NCBI RefSeq assembly: GCF_018829635.1
Contig: NZ_JAHKKG010000007.1
Location: 1-64,000, forward strand
Reading direction: 5' to 3'
DNA length: 64,000 nt
From: Paractinoplanes bogorensis
GTDB taxonomy: Bacteria > Actinomycetota > Actinomycetes > Mycobacteriales > Micromonosporaceae
Shown here: one piece after another, positions 44,360-52,530 of the stretch
How positions within the stretch are numbered: the first letter of the stretch is position 1
Layout: each line of letters starts with the position of its first letter
Notes under the pieces: generated by a model
Database searches by the model: none
Seen by the model: the letters and a program-made list of their open reading frames with translations, nothing else
Told to the model about the DNA's origin: nothing
Made by a program: the position numbers and the translations under genes

Positions 44360-44890
44360 GTGACGATCATTCTGCCCGCCGCCGGGTCGGGGACCGGCCT
44401 GCTGCTGCGTCCGTGGCGGCCCGCGGACATGCCGGCACTGGTTGTGGCCCATCAGGATCCGGCGCTGGGCCGTCACCTGCGCACCTCGCTGGCCGACGAA
44501 GGCGAGGCACGCCAGTGGCTCGACGTGCAGGACGCCGGTTGGGCCGCGGCCACGCGGTTCAGCTTCGCCGTGGTGGCCGACGTGGACGACCACTCGCCGC
44601 TCGCGCACGTCGCAGTGACGGTAGGAGACGCCGGCACAGCCGAGGTCGGCTACTGGACTGCCGCGCACGCGCGTGGGCAAGGCGTGGCCGCGCGCGCCCT
44701 GGAAACCGTGTCGCGCTGGGCGTTGGCCACTCAGGAGATCATGCGCCTGGACCTGTTCCACTCGGTCGACAACCCGGCGTCCTGCCGGGTGGCGCTCAAG
44801 AGTGGCTACCCGCTGCGCGATCTGCTCCCGGCCGCCCCGCCCGACTACCCGAGGAGCGGCCACCGACACGTACGGCAGGATGGTTCTTAG
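44360..44890 (+). CDS. GNAT family N-acetyltransferase
   Basis: The protein has 176 residues. LLLRPWRPADMPALVVAHQD and EVGYWTAAHARGQGVAARAL, the latter with the acetyl-CoA-binding RGQGVA loop, identify it as a RimJ-like GNAT. The acceptor is unknown. The GTG at 44360 lies 7 nt after CAGAAT, favouring a leaderless start over the ATG at 44351. It ends overlapping the convergent NERD gene by 4 nt. Confidence 0.87.
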   Translation: MTIILPAAGSGTGLLLRPWRPADMPALVVAHQDPALGRHLRTSLADEGEARQWLDVQDAGWAAATRFSFAVVADVDDHSPLAHVAVTVGDAGTAEVGYWTAAHARGQGVAARALETVSRWALATQEIMRLDLFHSVDNPASCRVALKSGYPLRDLLPAAPPDYPRSGHRHVRQDGS

Positions 44891-45723
44891 TCGCCGCGCC
44901 GCGGGCGGTTGCGCCGCTGCTCGTGGAAACGGTGGTCGCGACAGATCAGGGCGACGATCTGCTGGCATTCGCCGGCGGTCAGCGGCGAGGCGTACCGTCC
45001 GATCGCGTCGAGCAACTGCGCCGGGTGGGTGCCGATCATCGTGACGGTCAGGTGCTCGCATCGGCCGAACTGGGCCTGTTCGTGCATGAGCATCACCGCG
45101 GTACGGATGCGAGTCGGGTGCCCGTTGCGGGCAAGCCACGCCGCCAGATCATCGGCCACATCGTTCACCTGCCGGGCCCAGGTCCGACCGCCACCGTCAA
45201 CTGCCCAACCGGCCTCCACGACGTTGCCGCGAGCGCTGAGCTTCTCGTACCACCACTGCTCACCCACCGCATGCACCCGCACCCGGCGCCGCTTCACCTC
45301 GACCGCCCACACACCGAGCGGACCGACCAGCACCGAATCGGTCTCGCCACGCCGGTTCCGATAACCGCGCAGCATCGTCCAGGAATCGTCGAGCCCGGAC
45401 AGACCCAGAACCAGATCCAGCTCACCCTGCACGCCCGCCGCCTGCTGCCGCACCCGCTGGTCGAGCTGTTCACGACCGGCGACGGCCTGCTGCACTCCCT
45501 GCCAAGCGTTCTCCGTCTGGGCGAGGGCCTGCTGCTCGGTCGGAGTGGAGAAGGCGAACAGGCGCCTCCAGAACGACTTCGCCCGACGGCTGGACTCCAG
45601 ATCCTGCTGAGCCCGCTGATAGGAGCGCTGCCGGGCGACAACGTTCGTGTCGGCGGCCCGTAGCTGCCGACCGGTCTGCGCCAACTGCTGTCCGCCGTGG
45701 TCGGAGAGCACCTCAACCCGCAT
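44887..45723 (-). CDS. NERD (nuclease-related) domain protein
   Basis: The protein has 278 residues. A helical N-terminal part (1-95) precedes a NERD domain with GELDLVLGLSGL, RGETDSVLVGPLGVWAVEVK and W near the end of the core. The Asp of ETD and Glu-x-Lys of VEVK match a PD-(D/E)xK-type active site. The family is predicted to act on nucleic acids. Its start codon lies only 5 nt from copy 2 of the 53-bp hairpin element. Confidence 0.82.
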   Translation of the reverse strand: MRVEVLSDHGGQQLAQTGRQLRAADTNVVARQRSYQRAQQDLESSRRAKSFWRRLFAFSTPTEQQALAQTENAWQGVQQAVAGREQLDQRVRQQAAGVQGELDLVLGLSGLDDSWTMLRGYRNRRGETDSVLVGPLGVWAVEVKRRRVRVHAVGEQWWYEKLSARGNVVEAGWAVDGGGRTWARQVNDVADDLAAWLARNGHPTRIRTAVMLMHEQAQFGRCEHLTVTMIGTHPAQLLDAIGRYASPLTAGECQQIVALICRDHRFHEQRRNRPRRGD

Positions 45724-45728
45724 ATCGA

Positions 45729-45781
45729 TCGCATTCTCTCGAGGACGATGCGACTTCCATGTAACAGAATGCGGTCAAGCA
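45729..45781 (-). repeat. 53-bp hairpin element, copy 2 (inverted)
   Basis: The reverse complement matches 24750-24802 at 52 of 53 positions. It lies between the NERD gene (-) and the dehydrogenase gene (+), directly in the NERD 5' region. Confidence 0.9.
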
Positions 45782-45862
45782 GTTACGCACGGCGCTCGCT
45801 GGCGGACTTCGGACACGCCGGGGTGGCTCCCCAAGTCGCCGCCTGGGTGGATGGTTGGCGGT

Positions 45863-46843
45863 ATGCCGGAAACGATGAGCGGCTCGGCGCGGGTGGGATT
45901 TGTCGGGCTTGGCGTGATGGGTCAGCCGATGGCGTTGAACCTCGCCCGGGCCGGCACCCCGCTCGTGGTCTGGAACCGAACCCCCGCACGCGCCGATCCA
46001 CTGCGCGAGCTGGGCGCGATCGTCGCCGAGACCGTCGATGACGTGTTCGCGCGGGCCGATGTGGTGCTGATCATGCTGCTCGACGAGAGCGTCACCGACC
46101 GGGTGCTGGGCCGCGGCACCGCCGAATTCGGTCGGCGGGTGCAGGGACATCTGGTTGTCTCCGCCGGGTCGGTGTCACCCGGCTTCTCCCGGGCCCTGGC
46201 GGCGGACGTACGCGCGGCCGGCGGACGATTCGTCGAGTCGCCGGTTTCCGGATCGCGGGGGCCGGCGGAAGCGGGAACCCTGGTCGCGCTTGTCGGCGGT
46301 GAGCCCGATGATGTCGAGCGGGCCCGTCCGCTCATCGCCCGGATGAGCAAGCACATGGTGATGTGCGGGCCGGTCGGCAGCGGACTGCTGATGAAGCTGA
46401 CCGTGAACCATTATCTCAACGTCATGCTGGCCGCGCTGGCCGAGGCCGTTCACTTCGCTGACAGTCATGGCCTCGACCGCGCCCTCGTGCAGGACGCGAT
46501 CATGCACGGCCCGATGGCCGGGGAACTCGCCGGCGTCAAGCTTCAGCAGCTCGTCGACCACGACTTCGAGACGCGCGCCGAGATCCGCGACGCCTACGCC
46601 AGCACCCGGCTCATCGCCACTTCCGCGCGCGCCGCCGGGATCGCGTCGCCGCTGCTCGACGTGGCCGGCGACCTCTATCGCGAAGCCGTCGCGGCGTCGG
46701 CCACGCGGCGCGACATGATCTCTGTGATCGAAGCCATCGACCAGCGCAGCCGGCAACTGCACCTACTCGTCGGCGAGGCCGGCGAGGCCGGCGAGGTCGG
46801 AGAAGCCGGCGAGGTCGGCCAGGTCGATGAGCGGGAAGTCTGA
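45863..46843 (+). CDS. beta-hydroxyacid dehydrogenase family (3-hydroxyisobutyrate dehydrogenase-like)
   Basis: The protein has 326 residues. RVGFVGLGVMGQPMALNLARAG is given here only by its GxGxMG core at residues 10-22; FVESPVSGSRGPAEAG and GSGLLMKLTVNHY (catalytic Lys) follow. It should reduce or oxidise a short beta-hydroxyacid with NAD(P). ATG 45863 is used; 45851 is an alternative. The last 22 residues are a Gly-Glu-Ala/Val repeat encoded by 9-bp repeats and overlap the convergent gene by 81 bp. Confidence 0.88.
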   Translation: MPETMSGSARVGFVGLGVMGQPMALNLARAGTPLVVWNRTPARADPLRELGAIVAETVDDVFARADVVLIMLLDESVTDRVLGRGTAEFGRRVQGHLVVSAGSVSPGFSRALAADVRAAGGRFVESPVSGSRGPAEAGTLVALVGGEPDDVERARPLIARMSKHMVMCGPVGSGLLMKLTVNHYLNVMLAALAEAVHFADSHGLDRALVQDAIMHGPMAGELAGVKLQQLVDHDFETRAEIRDAYASTRLIATSARAAGIASPLLDVAGDLYREAVAASATRRDMISVIEAIDQRSRQLHLLVGEAGEAGEVGEAGEVGQVDEREV

Positions 46844-47113
46844 CGCGTCGACGGCGGCCTCGAACGCGGTCGTCCAGCGATGCCAGTCGGCGGCGGGCAG
46901 TTCGCCGTAGACGTGCAGGCCGGATGGCTCGATGGAGGCGACCAGCCACCCGTCCGGGCTGCCTTCCGGCCCGAACCACGCGCCCGCCAGGTCGGCCGAG
47001 CTGCCGGGCAGCGACCGGTAGATCTCGGCCAAGTGCTGCCACTGCTCGGTCGTCATGTCGTAGTGGATGCCGTAGACACGGTCGACATCGCCGTTGTCGT
47101 AGAACTGGACCAC
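46763..47113 (-). CDS. hypothetical protein, TetR-linked
   Basis: The protein has 116 residues with no recognised domain. It has an acidic, aromatic-rich core (WQHLAEIYRSLPG, WFGPEGSPDGWLVASIEPSG) and a C-terminus of repeated LAGL/DLAGF units encoded by the shared 9-bp repeat. The start is 7 nt behind the TetR stop, so the two are co-transcribed. No membrane segment or signal peptide. Confidence 0.6.
   Translation of the reverse strand: MVQFYDNGDVDRVYGIHYDMTTEQWQHLAEIYRSLPGSSADLAGAWFGPEGSPDGWLVASIEPSGLHVYGELPAADWHRWTTAFEAAVDASDFPLIDLADLAGFSDLAGLAGLADE
46769..46826. repeat. 9-bp tandem repeat in two overlapping coding ends
   Basis: Units of GCCGGCGAG or GGTCGGCGAG-like variants repeat about six times. 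They are read as Gly-Glu-Ala/Val on the plus strand and as Leu-Ala-Gly/Asp on the minus strand. Confidence 0.8.
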
Positions 47114-47120
47114 GCTGGTG

Positions 47121-47735
47121 TCAGCTCGTGGGTGTGGGGAACAGGGCGTTCAGGCCGGCGATGTAGGCGGCCGGCGTGGTCCCGTTGATCAGCAGGTGCT
47201 GCAGGACGAAACCCTGGACCAGGCCCAGCATGGCGGCGCCGACGTGGTCGGGGTCGGCGTCGTCCGGGAGCAGGCCGGCCTGTTGGCGGCGCCGGGCGAC
47301 CTCGGCGCAGTGGCCCCGCAGCCGCAGGTAGACCGCGTCGGCCCGGGTGGCCAGGGCGGGACTCCGCAGCGCCTCGGCCCACACCTGGACGCCGATGCGG
47401 GTGAAGTCGACGCCGGTTTCCGGTTCGTTCATGAGCCGGGCGGTGATCGCCTCGATCAGCACGGAGACGGCGTGGGCGGGGGAGGGGGCCGCGTTGTCGG
47501 CCAGCAGTTCGGCGAACACCTCGTCGGCGGCCGACAGGGCGGTCTCGGCCACGGCGGCGACCAGGTCTTCCTTGCTGGGGAAGTACCGGTACACCGCCCC
47601 GGCCGACAGGCCCGCCTCGCCGATGATGTCGGCCATCGAGGTGGCGTGGAAGCCGTTGGCGGCGAAGAGCCGGGCGGCGGCGCCCAGGATCTCGGCCCGG
47701 CGGTCGGCCCGGTACTGCTCGGAGACGCGTGGCAT
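47121..47735 (-). CDS. TetR family transcriptional regulator
   Basis: The protein has 204 residues. The N-terminal HTH contains RAEILGAAARLFAANGFHA, MADIIGEAGLSAGAVYRYF and PSKEDLV; the C-terminal ligand domain is helical. It should repress its own promoter and the divergent flippase-like gene through two operators. The ATG lies 6 nt from TAGCAT, so the mRNA is probably leaderless. Confidence 0.93.
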   Translation of the reverse strand: MPRVSEQYRADRRAEILGAAARLFAANGFHATSMADIIGEAGLSAGAVYRYFPSKEDLVAAVAETALSAADEVFAELLADNAAPSPAHAVSVLIEAITARLMNEPETGVDFTRIGVQVWAEALRSPALATRADAVYLRLRGHCAEVARRRQQAGLLPDDADPDHVGAAMLGLVQGFVLQHLLINGTTPAAYIAGLNALFPTPTS

Positions 47736-47741
47736 GGGCCG

Positions 47742-47747
47742 ATGCTA
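47742..47747 (-). promoter_or_regulatory. -10 box TAGCAT of the tetR promoter
   Basis: On the minus strand TAGCAT ends 6 nt before the ATG at 47735; operator 1 lies immediately upstream of it. Confidence 0.6.
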
Positions 47748-47752
47748 AAAGC

Positions 47753-47764
47753 GAACGTTCGTTC
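47753..47764. promoter_or_regulatory. TetR operator 1, GAACGTTCGTTC
   Basis: Dyad GAACG-TT-CGTTC next to the tetR -10 box and touching the plus-strand TTGACA (47765-47770). Operator 2 has the same half-sites. Confidence 0.7.
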
Positions 47765-47798
47765 TTGACAAACCGCGACACGATGTTCACTCTAAAAC

Positions 47799-47810
47799 GA
47801 ACGTCCGTTC
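47799..47810. promoter_or_regulatory. TetR operator 2, GAACGTCCGTTC
   Basis: Same half-sites as operator 1, 46 bp away, just before the ribosome site of the flippase-like gene. Confidence 0.7.
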
Positions 47811-47825
47811 TCTTAAGGGGTAGCT

Positions 47826-48866
47826 GTGCGAGCCAGGGTTGCCGTGGCCGGGCTGATCGCCCTGTTCGCGGTGGAACTCGTGCTCGGCTGGCCGGCCCTG
47901 GCGTCCGCGGTCTCGCACCTGCGGGCACCCCGTCCCGGCTGGCTCGCCGCCGCGGTCGTCGCCGAAGTGATCGCCATGGCCGCGTACGGGCGCATGCAGC
48001 AGTTCCTGCTCCGATCGGCCGGTCTGCGGGTGCCCGCCTACCGCAATGTCGCCGTCGCCTACGCCGCCCACTCCCTCAACGAGACCCTGCCCGGCGGCCC
48101 CGCGTTCTCCACCCGGTTCAACTACCAGCAGATGCGGCGCTTCGGGGCGACACCCGCGGTGGCGGCGTGGTGCATCGCGCTCTCCGGCATCCTGTCGACC
48201 GCGGCCCTGGCCCTGGTGACCGCCTTCGGGGCGCTCACGTCGAGGCAGGATCCGCAGTGGTACGGCCTGGCCGGGCTGATCGCGGCGGTCGGCCTGGTTG
48301 TGCTCGGCGTCCGGCTGGTGACCCGGCGGCCCGACCTGGTGCACCCGCCGGTCCGGTGGCTGCTGGCCGGGCTCAACCGGTGCCGCCGCCGCCCGGCCGC
48401 GGACGGCTTCGACCGGGTGCGCGGCTTCCTCGAGCAGCTCGGCGCGGCCCGTCTCACGGCCGGTCACGGCGCCGCGGCGGCCGCCTTCGCCATCCTCAAC
48501 TGGGCCCTCGACGCCGTCTGCCTCTGGATGTGCCTGCGCGCGGTCACCGATCAGCCGACCGGCGCCGGCCAGGTGCTGCTGGCGTTCTGCGCGGGCATGG
48601 CCGCCGGGACCATCACGATCGTCCCGGGTGGACTCGGCATCATCGACAGCGCCCTGATCCTGGGCCTGGTGGGCGGTGGCGTCGACACCCCGACCGCGAT
48701 CGCCGCGGTGGTGCTCTACCGCATCGTGAGCTTCGGGTTCATCATCGGCGCCGGGTGGATCACGTGGTTCCTGATCCGGCGCCGGTGTAGCGTTCCGGCC
48801 ATGGTGACTCCCGAGTCGGACACGTCGGGGGCTTTCGGTCACGCCGTCAGCCCCTACGACCGCTGA
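47826..48866 (+). CDS. lysylphosphatidylglycerol-synthase-TM / UPF0104-type membrane protein
   Basis: The protein has 346 residues with about eight membrane helices. HSLNETLPGGPAFSTRFNYQ and the C-terminal GTITIVPGGLGIIDSALIL are the conserved loops of the UPF0104 (flippase-like) family. No synthase domain is attached. It probably moves a lipid or glycolipid and is regulated by the divergent TetR. The GTG has AAGGGG 6-7 nt upstream. Confidence 0.86.
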   Translation: MRARVAVAGLIALFAVELVLGWPALASAVSHLRAPRPGWLAAAVVAEVIAMAAYGRMQQFLLRSAGLRVPAYRNVAVAYAAHSLNETLPGGPAFSTRFNYQQMRRFGATPAVAAWCIALSGILSTAALALVTAFGALTSRQDPQWYGLAGLIAAVGLVVLGVRLVTRRPDLVHPPVRWLLAGLNRCRRRPAADGFDRVRGFLEQLGAARLTAGHGAAAAAFAILNWALDAVCLWMCLRAVTDQPTGAGQVLLAFCAGMAAGTITIVPGGLGIIDSALILGLVGGGVDTPTAIAAVVLYRIVSFGFIIGAGWITWFLIRRRCSVPAMVTPESDTSGAFGHAVSPYDR

Positions 48867-48923
48867 GTCCTCCGCGCGGGTGCCAGTCGGGCGTCGGCCG
48901 GGGGCCGGCCTCGGAGTCCAACG

Positions 48924-50084
48924 ATGCCTTTCTCGCTGTTTGTCCTCGCCCTGGCCGTGTTCGCCATGGGCACCTCGGAGTTCATGCTCGCCGGTCTGCT
49001 GCCGGACATCGCCGCCGATCTGGGCGTGTCGGTGGGTGCGGCCGGTTCCCTCAATTCCGCGTACGCCCTCGGCATGCTCGCCGGCGCACCCCTGATGGCG
49101 GCCCTCGCCCGGAGCTGGCCCGGCCGCCGCAGCCTGCTCGGATTCGTCCTGACGTTCGTGGCCGCGCACGTCGCCGGGGCGGTGACCACGAGCTTCCCGG
49201 TGCTGCTGGTGACCCGGGTGGTCGCGGCCGTGGCCAACGCCGGCTTCCTGGCCGTGGCCCTGACCGTCGCCGTGGGCCTGGTCGCCGCCGAACGCAAGGG
49301 GCGCGCGCTGGCCGTGCTGCTGTCCGGCACCACCGTGGCCACCATCGCCGGAGTGCCGGCCGGATCGGTGATCGGCACGTTGTCCGGCTGGCGGGCCACC
49401 TTCTGGTCGATCGCCGCGCTCGGTCTTCTCGCCGTGGCGGGACTCACCCGCGCGATGCCTGCGCCGGGCGGGTCGCGGCCTGATCTGCGTACGGAAATCG
49501 GTCTGCTCGGAAAGCCGCGCCTGCTGCTGGTCATGGTGCTGGGAGCGTTGGTCAACGCGGGCACGTTCGGCGCCTTCACGTTCCTGGCCCCGGTCGTGAC
49601 CGGCACGGCGGGGCTGGGCGAGTGGTGGGTCGCCGTCGTGCTGATGCTCTTCGGGGCCGGCTCGCTGGTCGGCGTCACGGTCGCCGGGCGCCTGTCCGAC
49701 CGGCGGCCGGGAACGGTCGTCGCCGTCGGCGGCCCGCTGCTGGCCGGCGGCTGGGTGGCCCTGGCGCTGCTGGCCGGGCACCCGGTCGCGCTGCTGATCC
49801 TGGTGTTCACGCAGGGGACGCTGTCGTTTGCGCTGGGCAGCACGCTGATCACGCGGGTGCTGTACGAGGCCGCCGCCGCGCCGACGATGGCCGGTTCCTA
49901 TGCGACGGCGGCCCTCAACGTCGGTGCGGCGGCGGGCCCGCTGATCGCCGCGGGTGCGCTCGGCGCCGGGAACGCCGGTCCGTTCTGGGTCGGCGCGGGC
50001 CTGGTGACGGCGGCCCTGATCGTGGCCGCCCTCCGTCCGCGCGCCCTTCAGGCCAGGGTCTGCTCGGCGGCCAGCGTGGCGTAG
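48924..50084 (+). CDS. MFS transporter, DHA1-type drug efflux
   Basis: The protein has 386 residues and twelve predicted helices. AMGTSEFMLAGLLPDIAADL and LAGAPLMAALARSW are typical of the Cmx/CraA-like efflux group. GGAGT lies 6 nt before the ATG. The last 37 bp overlap the 3' end of the convergent ABC exporter gene, and the C-terminal residues (LQARVCSAAS) are the antisense reading of that gene, suggesting a lost original stop. Confidence 0.9.
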   Translation: MPFSLFVLALAVFAMGTSEFMLAGLLPDIAADLGVSVGAAGSLNSAYALGMLAGAPLMAALARSWPGRRSLLGFVLTFVAAHVAGAVTTSFPVLLVTRVVAAVANAGFLAVALTVAVGLVAAERKGRALAVLLSGTTVATIAGVPAGSVIGTLSGWRATFWSIAALGLLAVAGLTRAMPAPGGSRPDLRTEIGLLGKPRLLLVMVLGALVNAGTFGAFTFLAPVVTGTAGLGEWWVAVVLMLFGAGSLVGVTVAGRLSDRRPGTVVAVGGPLLAGGWVALALLAGHPVALLILVFTQGTLSFALGSTLITRVLYEAAAAPTMAGSYATAALNVGAAAGPLIAAGALGAGNAGPFWVGAGLVTAALIVAALRPRALQARVCSAASVA

Positions 50085-51772
50085 AGGGAGTCCGTGCGGA
50101 CCAGGTCGGGGTGGGAGCCGGCGGAACGGGCGGTTCCGTTGTCCAGGACCACGATCTGGTCGGCGGCCAGCACAGTGGACAGCCGGTGGGCCACCACGAT
50201 GACGGTGGTCCGGCGGGAGATCTCCTGGATCACCTCGCGGAGCGCGGCCTCGTTGGTGGCGTCCAGCTGTGAGGTCACCTCGTCGAGCAGGAGCAGCCGG
50301 GGCTGGCGGAGCAGGGCGCGGGCCACCGCGATCCGCTGGCGTTCGCCGCCGGAGAGGGACAGGCCCCGGTGCCGGACCGGCGCGTCCAGGTCGCCGCCGA
50401 GACGGTCGAGCAGGGGTTCGAGCCGGGTCGTCCGCAGCACCTCGTGGATCTGCTCGTCGGAGACGCCCGGTGCGGCGTACGTGATGTTCTCCCGCAGGGT
50501 TCCGGCCAGCACCGAGACGTCCTGTTCGACGTAGCCGATCGCGGCCCGCAAGTCGCGCAGCGGCCAGTCGGTCAGCGGCCGCCCGTCGACCAGGATGCGG
50601 CCGTGCTGCGGCTCGTGGAAGCGCTCGATCAGGGCGAGCACCGTGGTCTTGCCCGAGCCGGACGGGCCGACCAGCGCGGTCAGCCCACCCGCGGGCACGG
50701 TAAGCGTGAGGTCGCTCAGGGCCGGCTCGTCCCGGTCCGGATAGCGGAAGCCGACCCCCTCGAACACGACCGTCGCGGGCGGACCGCTGGCCATCTCTCC
50801 TCTATCGAAAAGGAGAGGCTCGGTCGGCAGCGCGTCGATCTCGGCGATCCGGGTCAGGGCGGCCCGCCCGACCTGCAGGTAGGTGCCGGCGCCGATGAGC
50901 TGCATCACCGGCTGGCTCAGGTAGGCCACGTACAGCAGGAACGCGACCAGCGCCGAGACCGGCATCGCCCCGCCGGCCACCCGGGCGCCGCCGACCCCGA
51001 GGACGACCAGGAACGCGATCTGGATGGCCAGGCCGGCGCTGGTTCCGGCGACCGAGCCCCAACGGGCCAGGCTCACCCCTTGCCGGTACGCCGTCACGGC
51101 CGCCCCGTCGATCCGGGCCACCTCGGCCACCTCGGCTCCGGAGGCCTTCATGGTGGTGAAGGCGCCCAGCGCCCGCTCCAGGGCGGCGCCGATCTCGCCG
51201 ACCGATTCCTGCGAGCGCAGCGCCGCGTCCCGGATGCGCGGCATCAGCAACTTCATGATCAGCACCAGCAGCAGCCCGACGACCACGGTCACCACGAGCA
51301 GGGTGAGGTCGACGATCGCCATCAGCACCAGCGCGCCGAGCAGCATGACGGCACCGGTGAACAGGTCGATCAGCGACTGGCTGGCGACCTGCCGCAGCAG
51401 CATGGTGTCGCCGGCCACCCGGGCCAGCAGGTCACCCGGAGCCTGCCGCTGCAGGGCGGGCACGGTGAGCCGGAGCAGGTGCCGGACCAGGCCGCGCCGC
51501 CCGTCCAGGGTGACCGCCTCGGCGGTGCGCAGGATCAGATAGTTGCCCAGGCCGAGCAGCACCGCGGCGACCAGGACGAGTCCGGTCAGCCAGGCCAGCG
51601 GCCGGCCCACGCCCAGCCCGTCGGTGAGGTGGTCGATCAGCGCCTTGGCCGCCAGCGGCTGGGCCAGTCCGAGCACGCTCGAGGCGAGCAGCAGCGTGGC
51701 CGCGGCCAGGAACGGTCCGCGGTGCGGCCGGACGTACCCGACGATCATGCGCATCCAGTGGCGGTCGCTCAT
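50048..51772 (-). CDS. ABC exporter (fused permease-ATPase)
   Basis: The protein has 574 residues. The six-helix type I exporter domain (1-310) is followed by the ATPase: Walker A GPSGSGKTTV, Q-loop VEQDVSVLAGTL, signature LSLSGGERQRIAVARAL and Walker B LLLLDEVTSQLD. There is no N-terminal C39 peptidase domain, so a peptide substrate would need separate processing. It is the last gene of the peptide-type operon; its ATG overlaps the methyltransferase stop (ATGA). It is the best candidate for product export. Confidence 0.92.
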   Translation of the reverse strand: MSDRHWMRMIVGYVRPHRGPFLAAATLLLASSVLGLAQPLAAKALIDHLTDGLGVGRPLAWLTGLVLVAAVLLGLGNYLILRTAEAVTLDGRRGLVRHLLRLTVPALQRQAPGDLLARVAGDTMLLRQVASQSLIDLFTGAVMLLGALVLMAIVDLTLLVVTVVVGLLLVLIMKLLMPRIRDAALRSQESVGEIGAALERALGAFTTMKASGAEVAEVARIDGAAVTAYRQGVSLARWGSVAGTSAGLAIQIAFLVVLGVGGARVAGGAMPVSALVAFLLYVAYLSQPVMQLIGAGTYLQVGRAALTRIAEIDALPTEPLLFDRGEMASGPPATVVFEGVGFRYPDRDEPALSDLTLTVPAGGLTALVGPSGSGKTTVLALIERFHEPQHGRILVDGRPLTDWPLRDLRAAIGYVEQDVSVLAGTLRENITYAAPGVSDEQIHEVLRTTRLEPLLDRLGGDLDAPVRHRGLSLSGGERQRIAVARALLRQPRLLLLDEVTSQLDATNEAALREVIQEISRRTTVIVVAHRLSTVLAADQIVVLDNGTARSAGSHPDLVRTDSLYATLAAEQTLA

Positions 51773-52530
51773 CACTCGCCCCGATGGCGGTAGACGCTGA
51801 CGTACATCGGTTCCACACCGGTGAACTCGTTGCCGAACCAGTCGCTGTGCCGCGCCGCGAGGATCAGACCCGCATTTTCCGCGTACGCGTCGACCTCCTC
51901 GGCGGTCGTCAACCGGCTCACCTCCGACGCGATCCGGGAGCGGCCGTCCTCGATCCACAGATGCGTCAGCTGCCAGATCCGGTTGGCCACGTCGATCGTC
52001 GAGTAGGACAGCAGCCCGGTGTCGCGGCCCGGGTAGGGGATCAGGTACGAGTCCCGGGCCCGGCCCTGGTTGATCACGTGCACCGCGAAGTCCGGGTTGT
52101 GCGTCTCGACCACGAGGGTGCCGCCGGGGTCCAGCCGAGCCGCGGCGGCCGTGATCGTCTGCTGCTGCTCGGCCGGGTCCAGCAGCATCGACAAGGTGCC
52201 GCAGATGCAATAGACCAGCCCGTACGAACGGTGGTCGGCCCAGTCGCGGATGTCGCCGTCGACCGGGGTGACCGGGCGCGGCTGGTCCTTCAGCGCGGCC
52301 CGGAGCACGTCGAGCATCTCGGGAGAGGAGTCGACGCCGACGATCTCGCCGACCCGGTCGGCCAGCGGCAGCGCGATCCGCCCGGTGCCGACGCCGAGTT
52401 CCAGAGTGGATCGACCGTCGCCGGGGTGCAGGTCGGCGAGGTAGGCGACCGCCGGTTCCGCGGCCGGCCCGCCGGGGAAGATCCGGTCGTAGAAGTCGGC
52501 GAACTGACGGCCGTAACCGAGGTCAGTCAT
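51772..52530 (-). CDS. class I SAM-dependent methyltransferase
   Basis: The protein has 252 residues. LELGVGTGRIALPLAD is motif I, IVGVDSSPEML motif II, and VTPVDGDIRDW and YCICGTLSMLLD follow as in the UbiE/small-molecule group. The target is unknown. It lies inside the peptide-type operon with 8-nt and 4-nt overlaps to its neighbours, so it may modify the peptide product or a cofactor. Confidence 0.9.
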   Translation of the reverse strand: MTDLGYGRQFADFYDRIFPGGPAAEPAVAYLADLHPGDGRSTLELGVGTGRIALPLADRVGEIVGVDSSPEMLDVLRAALKDQPRPVTPVDGDIRDWADHRSYGLVYCICGTLSMLLDPAEQQQTITAAAARLDPGGTLVVETHNPDFAVHVINQGRARDSYLIPYPGRDTGLLSYSTIDVANRIWQLTHLWIEDGRSRIASEVSRLTTAEEVDAYAENAGLILAARHSDWFGNEFTGVEPMYVSVYRHRGE

